Shown piece after piece: positions 1 to 4,617 of a stretch of DNA of 7,573 bases. The DNA is from JANLHG01 sp964359745 (GTDB lineage Bacteria; Patescibacteriota; Minisyncoccia; Phycocordibacterales; PALSA-1337). The stretch is taken from assembly GCA_964359745.1 (NCBI GenBank), contig CAYHTR010000021.1:1-7573 (forward strand), read 5' to 3'. Both the position numbers and the translations under genes were made by a program. Below the pieces are notes generated by a model. It worked only from the letters and a program-made list of their open reading frames with translations, was not told the origin of the DNA and searched no databases. Position 1 is the first letter of the stretch. The number at the start of each line of letters is the position of its first letter.

Positions 1-2
1 CA

Positions 3-54
3 CTTTCCATTCTTGGAAAGCTCTGTGCTTTGCACAGAGGCGTGCGTAGCACGC
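3..54. repeat. Three tandem perfect hairpins
   Basis: Three inverted repeats follow one another with no spacer. The first is 3-9 with 14-20 (CTTTCCA/TGGAAAG, 7 bp, 4-nt loop). The second is 21-28 with 32-39 (CTCTGTGC/GCACAGAG, 8 bp, loop TTT). The third is 40-45 with 49-54 (GCGTGC/GCACGC, 6 bp, loop GTA). An alternative short stem, GCGT (53-56) with ACGC (63-66), competes with the third. No T-tract follows, so this is not a standard terminator for an upstream gene. It could be the 3' end of a structured RNA, a repeat family or an mRNA-end stabiliser. I do not recognise it. The pairing is seen directly; the function is unknown. Confidence 0.7.
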
Positions 55-81
55 GTGGGGGAACGCTAGTGATTACCGATT

Positions 82-109
82 TTGAAAATAGGTTCTAACT
101 TGGTATAGT
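82..109 (+). promoter_or_regulatory. Promoter of the MurD-like gene (leaderless type)
   Basis: TTGAAA (82-87) and TATAGT (104-109) are separated by 16 nt, each one base from the sigma-70 consensus. The -10 box ends 8 nt before the ATG at 118, so transcription should begin within one to three bases of the start codon. There is no Shine-Dalgarno sequence before the ATG, which fits a leaderless message. Confidence 0.65.
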
Positions 110-117
110 AAAGACAC

Positions 118-1140
118 ATGAATAATGAAGAGAGAATTTTGTTCATTAAAAAAGCTCCGCCGATTAAAATAATTGGAGTTATTGGTGATGAGGGTAAAAC
201 AACCACGGCCTATATGATTTATGAATTACTTAAGGATTCATATCCATTTACTGACGTTAGTGTTGATAACCCCTCTGTTTTTTTGTTCAGTGAAGAAAAA
301 AATTGTAATTTGTTGCTTAAAAAAATCAAGCGTGAAGATATTATTATTATAGAATTTGAAGAAAGTAACATCAAAGAATTTGATGAGCTGGGGATTAATA
401 TAGATGTTATTGTGTGTGTAAGTATTTCAGATAAAGCTCATCGCAAAGAACAATTACATATTCAAGACAAAACGCTTTTTCTTAAACGACAAACATCAAA
501 TAATTTTCTTGTTATCGGCGAGGACAATTTTTCTTGTATAAAAAAATCTATTAAGTTTGGTATAAAAAGCAAAGTTATTTTTAAAGGGGCTGAAGATTTA
601 CCAAGAGAATGGAATTTTTCTTTTAAGGGATATCATAATCGTGAAAATATGGCGCTTGCTTTAGGTGTGGCAGAAATTTTTAAAGTATCAGAAGAAATGA
701 CAAAAAATGCTATAGAAAAGATAATACCACTTTCGGATAGATTACAGTATATAAAAACGATTAATGGTGTTGAAATATATAATGATGCTTTTTCCAAAAC
801 ACCGATGGCTACTCTGACCGCTCTTCGTACTTTATCACAAAATAAAAATATTATTTTAATTATGGGTGGTAATGATAATGGTTTTGATATAAGATTTCTT
901 TTATCACATGTAAATCAGTATTGTTCGGGAGTGGTATTGATTGCTGGAATTGGAACCTCGGCAGTTCATAAGGATATTTTGAGTATAGTGGGTATTACTC
1001 ATGAATATGCCCACGATATTGGCGAAGCAGTAAAAAGGGGAATGGATATGACTAGAGAAGGTGATGTTCTATTATTTAGTCCCGCATTTGGATGCAAGTC
1101 AGAATCGAATCGCTCAGAAGAATTTTTAAAATATGTTTGA
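118..1140 (+). CDS. murD: MurD-like Mur ligase lacking the N-terminal domain
   Basis: Mur ligases form amide bonds on UDP-MurNAc precursors using ATP; MurD adds D-glutamate to UDP-MurNAc-L-Ala in the cytoplasm. Visible features are a P-loop G23-D-E-G26-K27-T28 (family form GTNGKT/S), the HNREN motif at 173-177, SDRLQ at 206-210, YNDAFSKT at 221-228, GGNDNGFD at 250-257 and a C-terminal SPAFGCKSESNRSEEF segment matching the MurD end. K118 may be the carbamylated lysine; this is my alignment by eye. The protein has 340 residues against about 440-450 for MurD, and the P-loop sits near residue 25 instead of about 110. The Rossmann-like UDP-binding domain is therefore absent, and the upstream DNA is hairpins, not coding. 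The usual DHLDRH segment is degenerate (SDKAHRKE, 104-111). Alternatives are a repurposed ligase of MurT or CapB type, but the C-terminal domain is MurD-like. The start fits the promoter spacing. Confidence 0.8.
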   Translation: MNNEERILFIKKAPPIKIIGVIGDEGKTTTAYMIYELLKDSYPFTDVSVDNPSVFLFSEEKNCNLLLKKIKREDIIIIEFEESNIKEFDELGINIDVIVCVSISDKAHRKEQLHIQDKTLFLKRQTSNNFLVIGEDNFSCIKKSIKFGIKSKVIFKGAEDLPREWNFSFKGYHNRENMALALGVAEIFKVSEEMTKNAIEKIIPLSDRLQYIKTINGVEIYNDAFSKTPMATLTALRTLSQNKNIILIMGGNDNGFDIRFLLSHVNQYCSGVVLIAGIGTSAVHKDILSIVGITHEYAHDIGEAVKRGMDMTREGDVLLFSPAFGCKSESNRSEEFLKYV

Positions 1141-1168
1141 TTGACCTTAATTCTAGATATGATATACT
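1141..1168 (+). promoter_or_regulatory. Promoter of the toxin-murC-rsmI unit
   Basis: TTGACC (1141-1146) begins at the base after the murD-like stop codon. It is followed after 16 nt by TATACT (1163-1168). Transcription would start near 1175, within or just before the structured leader. If it starts at 1175, part of the outer helix of that leader (1169-1176) would not be transcribed, so the exact start matters. Confidence 0.6.
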
Positions 1169-1222
1169 ACATTTACCATCGTCGTAAGGCGACAACAGGT
1201 CTCTTCGGAGGCCTGTAAATGT
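1169..1222 (+). promoter_or_regulatory. Structured leader RNA of the toxin gene
   Basis: An outer helix ACATTTAC/GTAAATGT (1169-1176 with 1215-1222) encloses two hairpins. One is GTCG/CGAC (1181-1184 with 1190-1193). The other is a 9-bp stem (1195-1203 with 1208-1216, one G-U) capped by a TTCG tetraloop at 1204-1207. The outer helix and the second hairpin share bases 1215-1216, so one of them must give up its end pairs. A GGAGG at 1207-1211 lies in the loop edge and 3' arm of the second hairpin and is thus buried. It is ideally spaced (7 nt) for an ATG at 1219 and too far (20 nt) from the toxin ATG at 1232. The fold suggests translational control of the toxin. A pemK RNA motif has been described upstream of pemK genes in other bacteria; I cannot say whether this is the same. 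Confidence 0.6.
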
Positions 1223-1242
1223 ATAAAATCTATGTATTTTAA
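1219..1242 (+). CDS. Possible 7-codon upstream ORF (leader peptide)
   Basis: ATG at 1219 opens a 7-codon frame (MYKIYVF) that ends with TAA at 1240-1242 and overlaps the toxin start at 1232 in another frame. It has the best Shine-Dalgarno site in the window, GGAGG seven bases upstream. Its stop lies a few bases past the toxin ATG, a layout compatible with termination-reinitiation coupling. It may be chance; only the spacing to the GGAGG argues for translation. Confidence 0.35.
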   Translation: MYKIYVF

Positions 1243-1624
1243 AGATTTTGATAAATGGAATAGCGTTAAAAAACATATTCATTCTGAAGAGAGGAAAATA
1301 AGTACACGTGCTGGGGAAATTCGTTGGGTTTCGTGTGGTATCAATGTTGGTAGTGAAATAGATGGTAAAGGAGAGTCATTTACTCGCCCGATGCTCATTA
1401 TTCATGTTGTTGGTTCAGTTCTTGCTCTTGTTATTCCACTTTCTACGAAAATTAAAGATATTGTTGGATATATTCCATTTGAGTTTCAGGGAAAGAAAGT
1501 TTCTCTTTGTATTCATCAAATGCGTACTATTTCACAGAGAAGAATTCTTGCTCGTAAAGGTCGAATTTCTGATAAACGATTAGCGTGGGTAAAATCAGAA
1601 ATTAAAAAGTTTTTTGCGTTATAA
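1232..1624 (+). CDS. PemK/MazF-family toxin (probable ribonuclease), no partner antitoxin
   Basis: The family comprises small beta-barrel endoribonucleases that cut mRNA or other RNA and slow growth. This 130-residue protein has an N-terminal helix FKDFDKWN (3-10), the barrel start GEIRWVSCGINVG (28-40), DGKGESFTRP (44-53) with the family's conserved Arg-Pro at 52-53, IPLSTK (68-73) in the position of the MazF PLTS loop, and HQMRTISQRRI (95-105) matching the conserved Q-x-R-x-I/L strand and helix. I recall this long-N-terminus form as common in Patescibacteria, often unpaired. No antitoxin-like ORF flanks it: upstream is the folded leader, downstream a membrane peptide. Control may therefore lie in the leader RNA. 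It shares a transcription unit with murC and rsmI. The start at 1232 is chosen because the family's FDKW motif follows directly; it lacks a well-spaced ribosome site. Confidence 0.82.
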   Translation: MYFKDFDKWNSVKKHIHSEERKISTRAGEIRWVSCGINVGSEIDGKGESFTRPMLIIHVVGSVLALVIPLSTKIKDIVGYIPFEFQGKKVSLCIHQMRTISQRRILARKGRISDKRLAWVKSEIKKFFAL

Positions 1625-1650
1625 AACCAATTAAAGATTTACATAAACAA

Positions 1651-1791
1651 ATGTTGGTTGTTGGACTGTTTATTGTTGGTCTCACTCCAATTAATGTAAT
1701 ATGGCATGGAGATTACTGGGATCCCCTTTATGTATTTGTATTGGGTTACAAAATAGTGCCATTATCACGGTTAAATAAAATAACTCAATGA
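1651..1791 (+). CDS. 46-residue membrane peptide coupled to murC
   Basis: A short ORF starts 26 bases after the toxin stop and ends with TGA at 1789-1791, overlapping the murC ATG at 1788 as ATGA. The peptide has a hydrophobic segment MLVVGLFIVGLTPINVIW (1-18), an aromatic-acidic turn HGDYWDPLY (19-27), a second hydrophobic stretch VFVLGYKIVPL (28-38) and a polar, basic tail. It would sit in the inner membrane, probably with one or two short spans. The frame stays open upstream to 1606 but has no other usual start codon. There is no Shine-Dalgarno sequence. The ATGA overlap and the membrane-like pattern support a real gene; the function is unknown. It might tether or modulate the Mur machinery, but that is only inferred from position. 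Confidence 0.55.
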   Translation: MLVVGLFIVGLTPINVIWHGDYWDPLYVFVLGYKIVPLSRLNKITQ

Positions 1792-3071
1792 TCGATATCG
1801 ATTTTTCAAAAATTAAAAATGTTTATTTTGTCGGCATTGGTGGAATCGGCATTTCTGCTGTAGCAAGGATGATGCTTCAAAATAGTGCCAAAGTCTCTGG
1901 ATCTGATATGAGTAAATCTGGAATTATTGATGAGTTGCAAAAGCTTGGCGCGATTATAAAAATTGGTCAAGATTTTAGTTTTATTCCAAAAGAAACAGAA
2001 CTTATCATATACACAACAGCTATTGAACAATACGACAAAGAGCTTATGGAAAAAATAAAATCTTCTGGTATTCCATCACTTTCTTATCCTCAGTCATTAA
2101 GTATTATTTCGAAAAATAAATACACTATTGCGATTTCTGGCACACACGGCAAAACAACAACCACAGCTATGATTGCTAAGGTGCTTATAGACGCTAAAAA
2201 AGATCCTACAGTGATTGTTGGAAGTTTAATGTCCGATAGTCATTCAAATTTTATAGCTGGTAGAAGTGAACCTGCCCGACCGGACGACTCCGGTCGTTCA
2301 GGCGGGTTTTTTGTTGTTGAAGCATGCGAATATAAGAGAGCTTTTTTGAATCTTAATCCAAAAATTTTAGTGATTACTAATATTGACGCTGACCATCTTG
2401 ATTATTATAAAAATTTAGATGATATTAAAAGCGCCTTTGCGGAACTTGTGGCAAAATTGCCAAGTGACGGAGTATTGATAAATAATTTTTCGGCAATTCA
2501 TTTGCCTGACGGTTTTAAATTAAAGATTCCAGGAAAGCATAATATAGAAAATGCCAAAGCCGCGCTCGCTGTTGCCCGTGCACTTAATATTTCAGATGAA
2601 CAAGCATTAAAATCGCTTTCAGAATTTTCTGGCACATGGCGGCGATTTGAGTATAGAGGTAAGACGAAAGAAAATGCAATTGTTTATGATGATTATGGTC
2701 ATCATCCGCGCGAAATTGAAGCTACACTTCAAGGTGCACGAGAATTATATCCGACCCAAAAAATTATTGTGGTATTTCAGCCACATCTTTACTCACGCAC
2801 TAAAGATCATTTAGCGGAATTTGGAAAGTGTTTCAAACAGGCAAATGAAATCATTTTATTACCTATTTTTGCTGCTCGTGAAAAAGATCCAGGAGATATT
2901 AATTCCGAAATGATAGTTGCTGAAATTAAAAAAAATATCCAACCAGCGTATTTTGTTAAAACACTTGAAGATGCAATAAATAAAACGAAAGAACTTGCTG
3001 GAAGTGATGATGTTATTTTGACTATTGGCGCAGGTGAAACAAATAAAGTAGCTGATATGTTAGTTAAATAA
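1788..3071 (+). CDS. murC: UDP-N-acetylmuramate--L-alanine ligase MurC
   Basis: MurC joins L-alanine to UDP-MurNAc with ATP, the first peptide step of peptidoglycan synthesis, in the cytoplasm. All three domains are present. The N-terminal Rossmann domain has VGIGGIGISA near residues 15-24. The ATPase domain has GTHGKTTT (118-125), EACEY (178-182, in place of EADES in well-studied MurC) and NIDADHLD. The C-terminal domain has DDYGHHP (301-307), the MurC hallmark, followed by REIEATL and FQPHLYSRT. It is 427 residues, slightly short for the family. Residues about 161-173 (EPARPDDSGRSGG) come from a GC-rich palindrome inserted in frame just before the EACEY strand. The start overlaps the upstream peptide's stop, so translation is probably coupled; no Shine-Dalgarno site is visible. 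Confidence 0.95.
   Translation: MIDIDFSKIKNVYFVGIGGIGISAVARMMLQNSAKVSGSDMSKSGIIDELQKLGAIIKIGQDFSFIPKETELIIYTTAIEQYDKELMEKIKSSGIPSLSYPQSLSIISKNKYTIAISGTHGKTTTTAMIAKVLIDAKKDPTVIVGSLMSDSHSNFIAGRSEPARPDDSGRSGGFFVVEACEYKRAFLNLNPKILVITNIDADHLDYYKNLDDIKSAFAELVAKLPSDGVLINNFSAIHLPDGFKLKIPGKHNIENAKAALAVARALNISDEQALKSLSEFSGTWRRFEYRGKTKENAIVYDDYGHHPREIEATLQGARELYPTQKIIVVFQPHLYSRTKDHLAEFGKCFKQANEIILLPIFAAREKDPGDINSEMIVAEIKKNIQPAYFVKTLEDAINKTKELAGSDDVILTIGAGETNKVADMLVK
2269..2308. repeat. GC-rich palindromic element inside murC
   Basis: An almost complete inverted repeat lies in the murC reading frame. The inner stem is 8 bp (2277-2284 with 2289-2296, loop CGAC). The outer stem is 8 bp with one G-U (2269-2276 with 2301-2308). 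They are separated by a 4-nt bulge on the 3' side (2297-2300). A second pairing, CCTG (2271-2274) with CAGG (2299-2302), is also possible. The block is strongly GC-rich within AT-rich coding DNA and encodes Pro-Ala-Arg-Pro-Asp-Asp-Ser-Gly-Arg-Ser-Gly-Gly. It resembles the in-frame palindromic elements of Rickettsia in behaviour, not necessarily in origin. Confidence 0.75.
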
Positions 3072-3076
3072 ATTTT

Positions 3077-3754
3077 ATGTCAACACTTTATGTTATTGGA
3101 ACACCAATAGGAAATTTAGAAGACATCACTCTTCATGCCTTAAGAATACTCAAAGAAGTGGATATTATTCTATGTGAAGATACACGGGTGACGAAAAGGT
3201 TACTTGATAAATATGAAATTACCAGCAAGCAATTGACGACTTACAACGAAGAACGAAGTGGGGTTAAAATTGAAAAAATTATTCAATTCCTCAAAGAAAA
3301 CAAAAAAATTGCATTAGTTTCAGATGCTGGCACACCAGGGATTTCAGATCCTGGTTCATATTTGGTGCAAAAAATTAACGAGGCAATGCCTGAGGTAAAA
3401 ATAGAATCAGTGCCAGGACCGTCCGCTTTAACTACTGCACTTTCTATTGCCGGTATACCAATTTCTGATTTTGTTTTTCTTGGATTTTTGCCCCATAAAA
3501 AGGGTAGAGAAACATTATTTAAAGAAATTGCTATTTCGGAACGAGTAATGATTTTTTACGAATCTCCACATCGAATTTTGAAAACACTTGAATCGCTTCA
3601 AAAATTTGCTCCAAATAAAAGAGTAGTCATAGCCAGAGAATTAACTAAGATTCACGAGGAAATAAAAAACGGAACTCCAACAGAACTTTTAGAATTTTTT
3701 AAAAATAATTCAGAAAAAGTTCGTGGAGAGTTTGTGATAATTATCACTCCATAA
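3077..3754 (+). CDS. rsmI: 16S rRNA 2'-O-methyltransferase RsmI
   Basis: RsmI methylates the ribose of C1402 of 16S rRNA (E. coli numbering) in the ribosomal P-site using S-adenosylmethionine. It belongs to the tetrapyrrole-methylase fold. Visible motifs are IGTPIGNLEDIT (7-18), CEDTR (33-37), SDAGTPGISDPG (82-93), VPGPSA (112-117), FLGFLP and YESPHR in the second half, and the RELTKIHEEI region. It has 225 residues against 286 in E. coli and ends soon after GEFVIIITP. The C-terminal helical domain of longer RsmI proteins is therefore missing, while the catalytic fold looks whole. It starts 5 bases after the murC stop with no Shine-Dalgarno site, so it is read as part of the same transcript. 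Confidence 0.93.
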   Translation: MSTLYVIGTPIGNLEDITLHALRILKEVDIILCEDTRVTKRLLDKYEITSKQLTTYNEERSGVKIEKIIQFLKENKKIALVSDAGTPGISDPGSYLVQKINEAMPEVKIESVPGPSALTTALSIAGIPISDFVFLGFLPHKKGRETLFKEIAISERVMIFYESPHRILKTLESLQKFAPNKRVVIARELTKIHEEIKNGTPTELLEFFKNNSEKVRGEFVIIITP

Positions 3755-3755
3755 A

Positions 3756-3788
3756 AAATTCGCCCTGAACTTATCGATGGGCGAATTT
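3756..3788 (-). terminator. Terminator between convergent genes, built on a dispersed-repeat-like core
   Basis: AAATTCGCCC (3756-3765) pairs perfectly with GGGCGAATTT (3779-3788), with a 13-nt loop. Read on the minus strand the stem runs into six T residues (from 3758 down to 3753), a good intrinsic terminator for the minus-strand gene that ends 6 bases earlier. On the plus strand only three T follow, so termination of the rsmI transcript would be weaker. The core 3763-3781 differs at 3 of 19 positions from CCCTGAGCTTGTCGAAGGG, a motif I recall as dispersed in many bacterial genomes. Confidence 0.75.
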
Positions 3789-3793
3789 GGTGT

Positions 3794-4138
3794 CTAGGAA
3801 GATGTCTTTTTTTTGAAATGTTTTTCCAAGATGTGCAAAGAGTTCGGATACAATAACAGATTTGATTCTTCGTTTTCTATGAGAATTAAACACCCATCAC
3901 ATTCAACAACTGAGAACGTGTCAGATTTATCAAATTTCATCTCATAGGTTTGGCGGAATCGTATTTCTTCTCCGATCTTGGTGCCGAAATACTGGAAAAA
4001 GATTTTAATTGTTTTTTCGTCTTCCTCAATGGTAAACACTTGACCTCCTGATATGCTTCCATTGACGACTGTTACCCCGAATCCTCCAGAATAGAGTTCT
4101 TTTTTTTCTGAAGAAATCAATGCCTCAAATTTTTTCAT
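3794..4138 (-). CDS. Conserved-looking small protein of unknown function
   Basis: A 114-residue protein that I do not recognise. It has no signal peptide and no membrane segment. The pattern is alternating and beta-rich: GGFGVTVVNGSISGGQVFTI (about 18-37), then an acidic turn EEDEK, KIFFQYFG, an amphipathic stretch ending in YEMKFD, VVECDGCLILIENEE with a Cys-Asp-Gly-Cys pair, and a basic C-terminus HFKKKTSS. A small beta-barrel or sandwich is likely. It has the clearest ribosome site of any long gene here: AAAGGA on the minus strand (4150-4145), six bases before the ATG at 4138. A -10 like TATACT (4171-4166) lies upstream and overlaps the control region of the divergent gene. It is convergent with rsmI and shares its terminator region. 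Confidence 0.7.
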   Translation of the reverse strand: MKKFEALISSEKKELYSGGFGVTVVNGSISGGQVFTIEEDEKTIKIFFQYFGTKIGEEIRFRQTYEMKFDKSDTFSVVECDGCLILIENEESNLLLYPNSLHILEKHFKKKTSS

Positions 4139-4165
4139 TTGTTATCCTTTCTTTTATCTACCCGA

Positions 4166-4186
4166 AGTATAACACTATGCTATAAT
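4166..4186. promoter_or_regulatory. Overlapping divergent promoters
   Basis: On the plus strand TATAAT (4181-4186) is preceded by TG and one base (4178-4180), an extended -10 element. It ends 6 nt before the ATG at 4193, giving a leaderless start. On the minus strand TATACT (4171-4166) would start transcription near 4159, leaving a leader of about 20 nt with AAAGGA. Neither has a convincing -35. The two -10 boxes are only 9 bases apart, so polymerase binding at one should exclude the other. Confidence 0.55.
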
Positions 4187-4192
4187 AAATCC

Positions 4193-4387
4193 ATGGCTAG
4201 AAAACAATCATTATTAATATTGGGAATTTGGCTTATGGTGTTGCCGTTTTTAGGTTTTCCAAGCTCGTGGAAAACATTTATGCTTTTTTTGACAGGTGTT
4301 GTTTTAATAATTATCTATGTTCGTAATAAAACAGTAGTAGTTGCTAAAAATGAGACTTACATAGATAATAGAAACGGTATTGTTTAA
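4193..4387 (+). CDS. Small two-helix membrane protein
   Basis: This 64-residue protein starts MARKQS and has two hydrophobic helices, LLILGIWLMVLPFLGF (about 7-22) and FMLFLTGVVLIIIYV (about 29-43). They are joined by PSSWKT and followed by a polar tail rich in Asn, Lys and Asp. The positive N-terminus and post-helix RNK suggest both ends face the cytoplasm. An in-frame ATG exists at 4139, but the extended -10 box at 4178-4186 lies between the two and ends six bases before 4193, so the shorter form is chosen. The function is unknown; I recall similar small double-helix proteins in Patescibacteria. It is divergent from the minus-strand gene and ends just before a rod-like RNA hairpin. Confidence 0.68.
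   Translation: MARKQSLLILGIWLMVLPFLGFPSSWKTFMLFLTGVVLIIIYVRNKTVVVAKNETYIDNRNGIV
4341..4369 (+). promoter_or_regulatory. Possible internal promoter before the rod-like RNA
   Basis: TTGCTA (4341-4346) and GATAAT (4364-4369) are 17 nt apart, four and five matches out of six to consensus. They lie in the last codons of the membrane-protein gene. Transcription would begin near 4376, just before the rod-like hairpin at 4392. AT-rich DNA yields such matches by chance, so this is weak. Confidence 0.3.
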
Positions 4388-4391
4388 TTTT

Positions 4392-4470
4392 GGGCTGGTG
4401 TTTGCAGGGTTTGGAATTAAGGAGAGCTGTGACCTCCCGTTCTAAACTTTCTGTGATACCAGCCCTTTTT
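4392..4470 (+). terminator. Long rod-shaped hairpin with T-tract (terminator or small RNA)
   Basis: Four helices stack into one rod. They are GGGCTGGT/ACCAGCCC (4392-4399 with 4458-4465), GCAG/CTGT (4404-4407 with 4451-4454, one G-U), GTTTGGAA/TTCTAAAC (4409-4416 with 4440-4447, one G-U) and GGAG/CTCC (4421-4424 with 4434-4437) with a 9-nt loop. Five T follow at 4466-4470. The base and T-tract make it an intrinsic terminator for the membrane-protein gene, but it is far longer than termination needs. It lacks the conserved GGAAG/AGCAG loops of SRP RNA and the large bubble of 6S RNA. Confidence 0.7.
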
Positions 4471-4489
4471 ATTATGTGGATAAGTAAGC

Positions 4490-4517
4490 TTGACAAAAAA
4501 TTAATTTAAAGTAACAT
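4490..4517 (+). promoter_or_regulatory. Promoter of the GC-rich small-ORF cassette
   Basis: A perfect TTGACA (4490-4495) is followed after 16 nt by TAACAT (4512-4517), a poor -10. TATAGT (4519-4524) is a better -10, but at 23 nt it is too far from this -35. Transcription would start near 4525, just before the folded leader. Confidence 0.5.
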
Positions 4518-4531
4518 ATATAGTCGGATAC

Positions 4532-4597
4532 CCTGCTTTATGCGTCAAGTCACAACTTGTGCCGTGTGGCACATAAAACCTGATGCGGAAACGCAGG
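4532..4597 (+). promoter_or_regulatory. Folded leader RNA before the 67-codon ORF
   Basis: A flush three-way junction can form. Its helices are TTTATG/CATAAA (4537-4542 with 4572-4577), CAAGT/ACTTG (4546-4550 with 4555-4559, loop CACA) and TGCC/GGCA (4560-4563 with 4568-4571, loop GTGT). The first hairpin, the second hairpin and the closing strand are directly adjacent. Around it, CCTGC (4532-4536) can pair with GCAGG (4593-4597). Alternatively TGCG/CGCA (4584-4587 with 4592-4595) makes a GAAA-tetraloop hairpin. The last two are mutually exclusive, as in a switch. AGGAAAGG (4595-4602) follows, 15 nt before the ATG. I could not match it to a known riboswitch class. Confidence 0.5.
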
Positions 4598-4617
4598 AAA
4601 GGTAAAAGCAAATTGTT

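Noticed and set aside
1076..1282. Minus-strand ORF of 68 codons across the murD end and toxin leader
   Set aside because: It lies antisense to well-supported genes and the leader, and has no recognisable protein pattern.
1791..1802. Perfect 12-bp palindrome ATCGATATCGAT at the start of murC
   Set aside because: One or two such palindromes are expected by chance; it lies inside coding sequence and has no partner site.
1749..1890. Direct repeat CAAAATAGTGCCA at 1749-1761 and 1878-1890
   Set aside because: About one 13-base match is expected by chance in a window of this size and AT content, the copies are in different reading frames, and no flanking structure supports an element.
4139..4192. 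Longer start for the two-helix membrane protein (ATG at 4139)
   Set aside because: The extra 18 residues overlap the divergent promoter region, and an extended -10 box directly precedes the ATG at 4193.
4392..4470. SRP RNA or 6S RNA
   Set aside because: The conserved SRP helix-8 loops are absent, and the 6S-type central bubble and length are not met.
4580..4602. CTGATG followed by GAAA, hinting at a hammerhead ribozyme
   Set aside because: The core CUGAUGA is broken (C after CTGATG) and the three required stems with a cleavage site cannot be placed.
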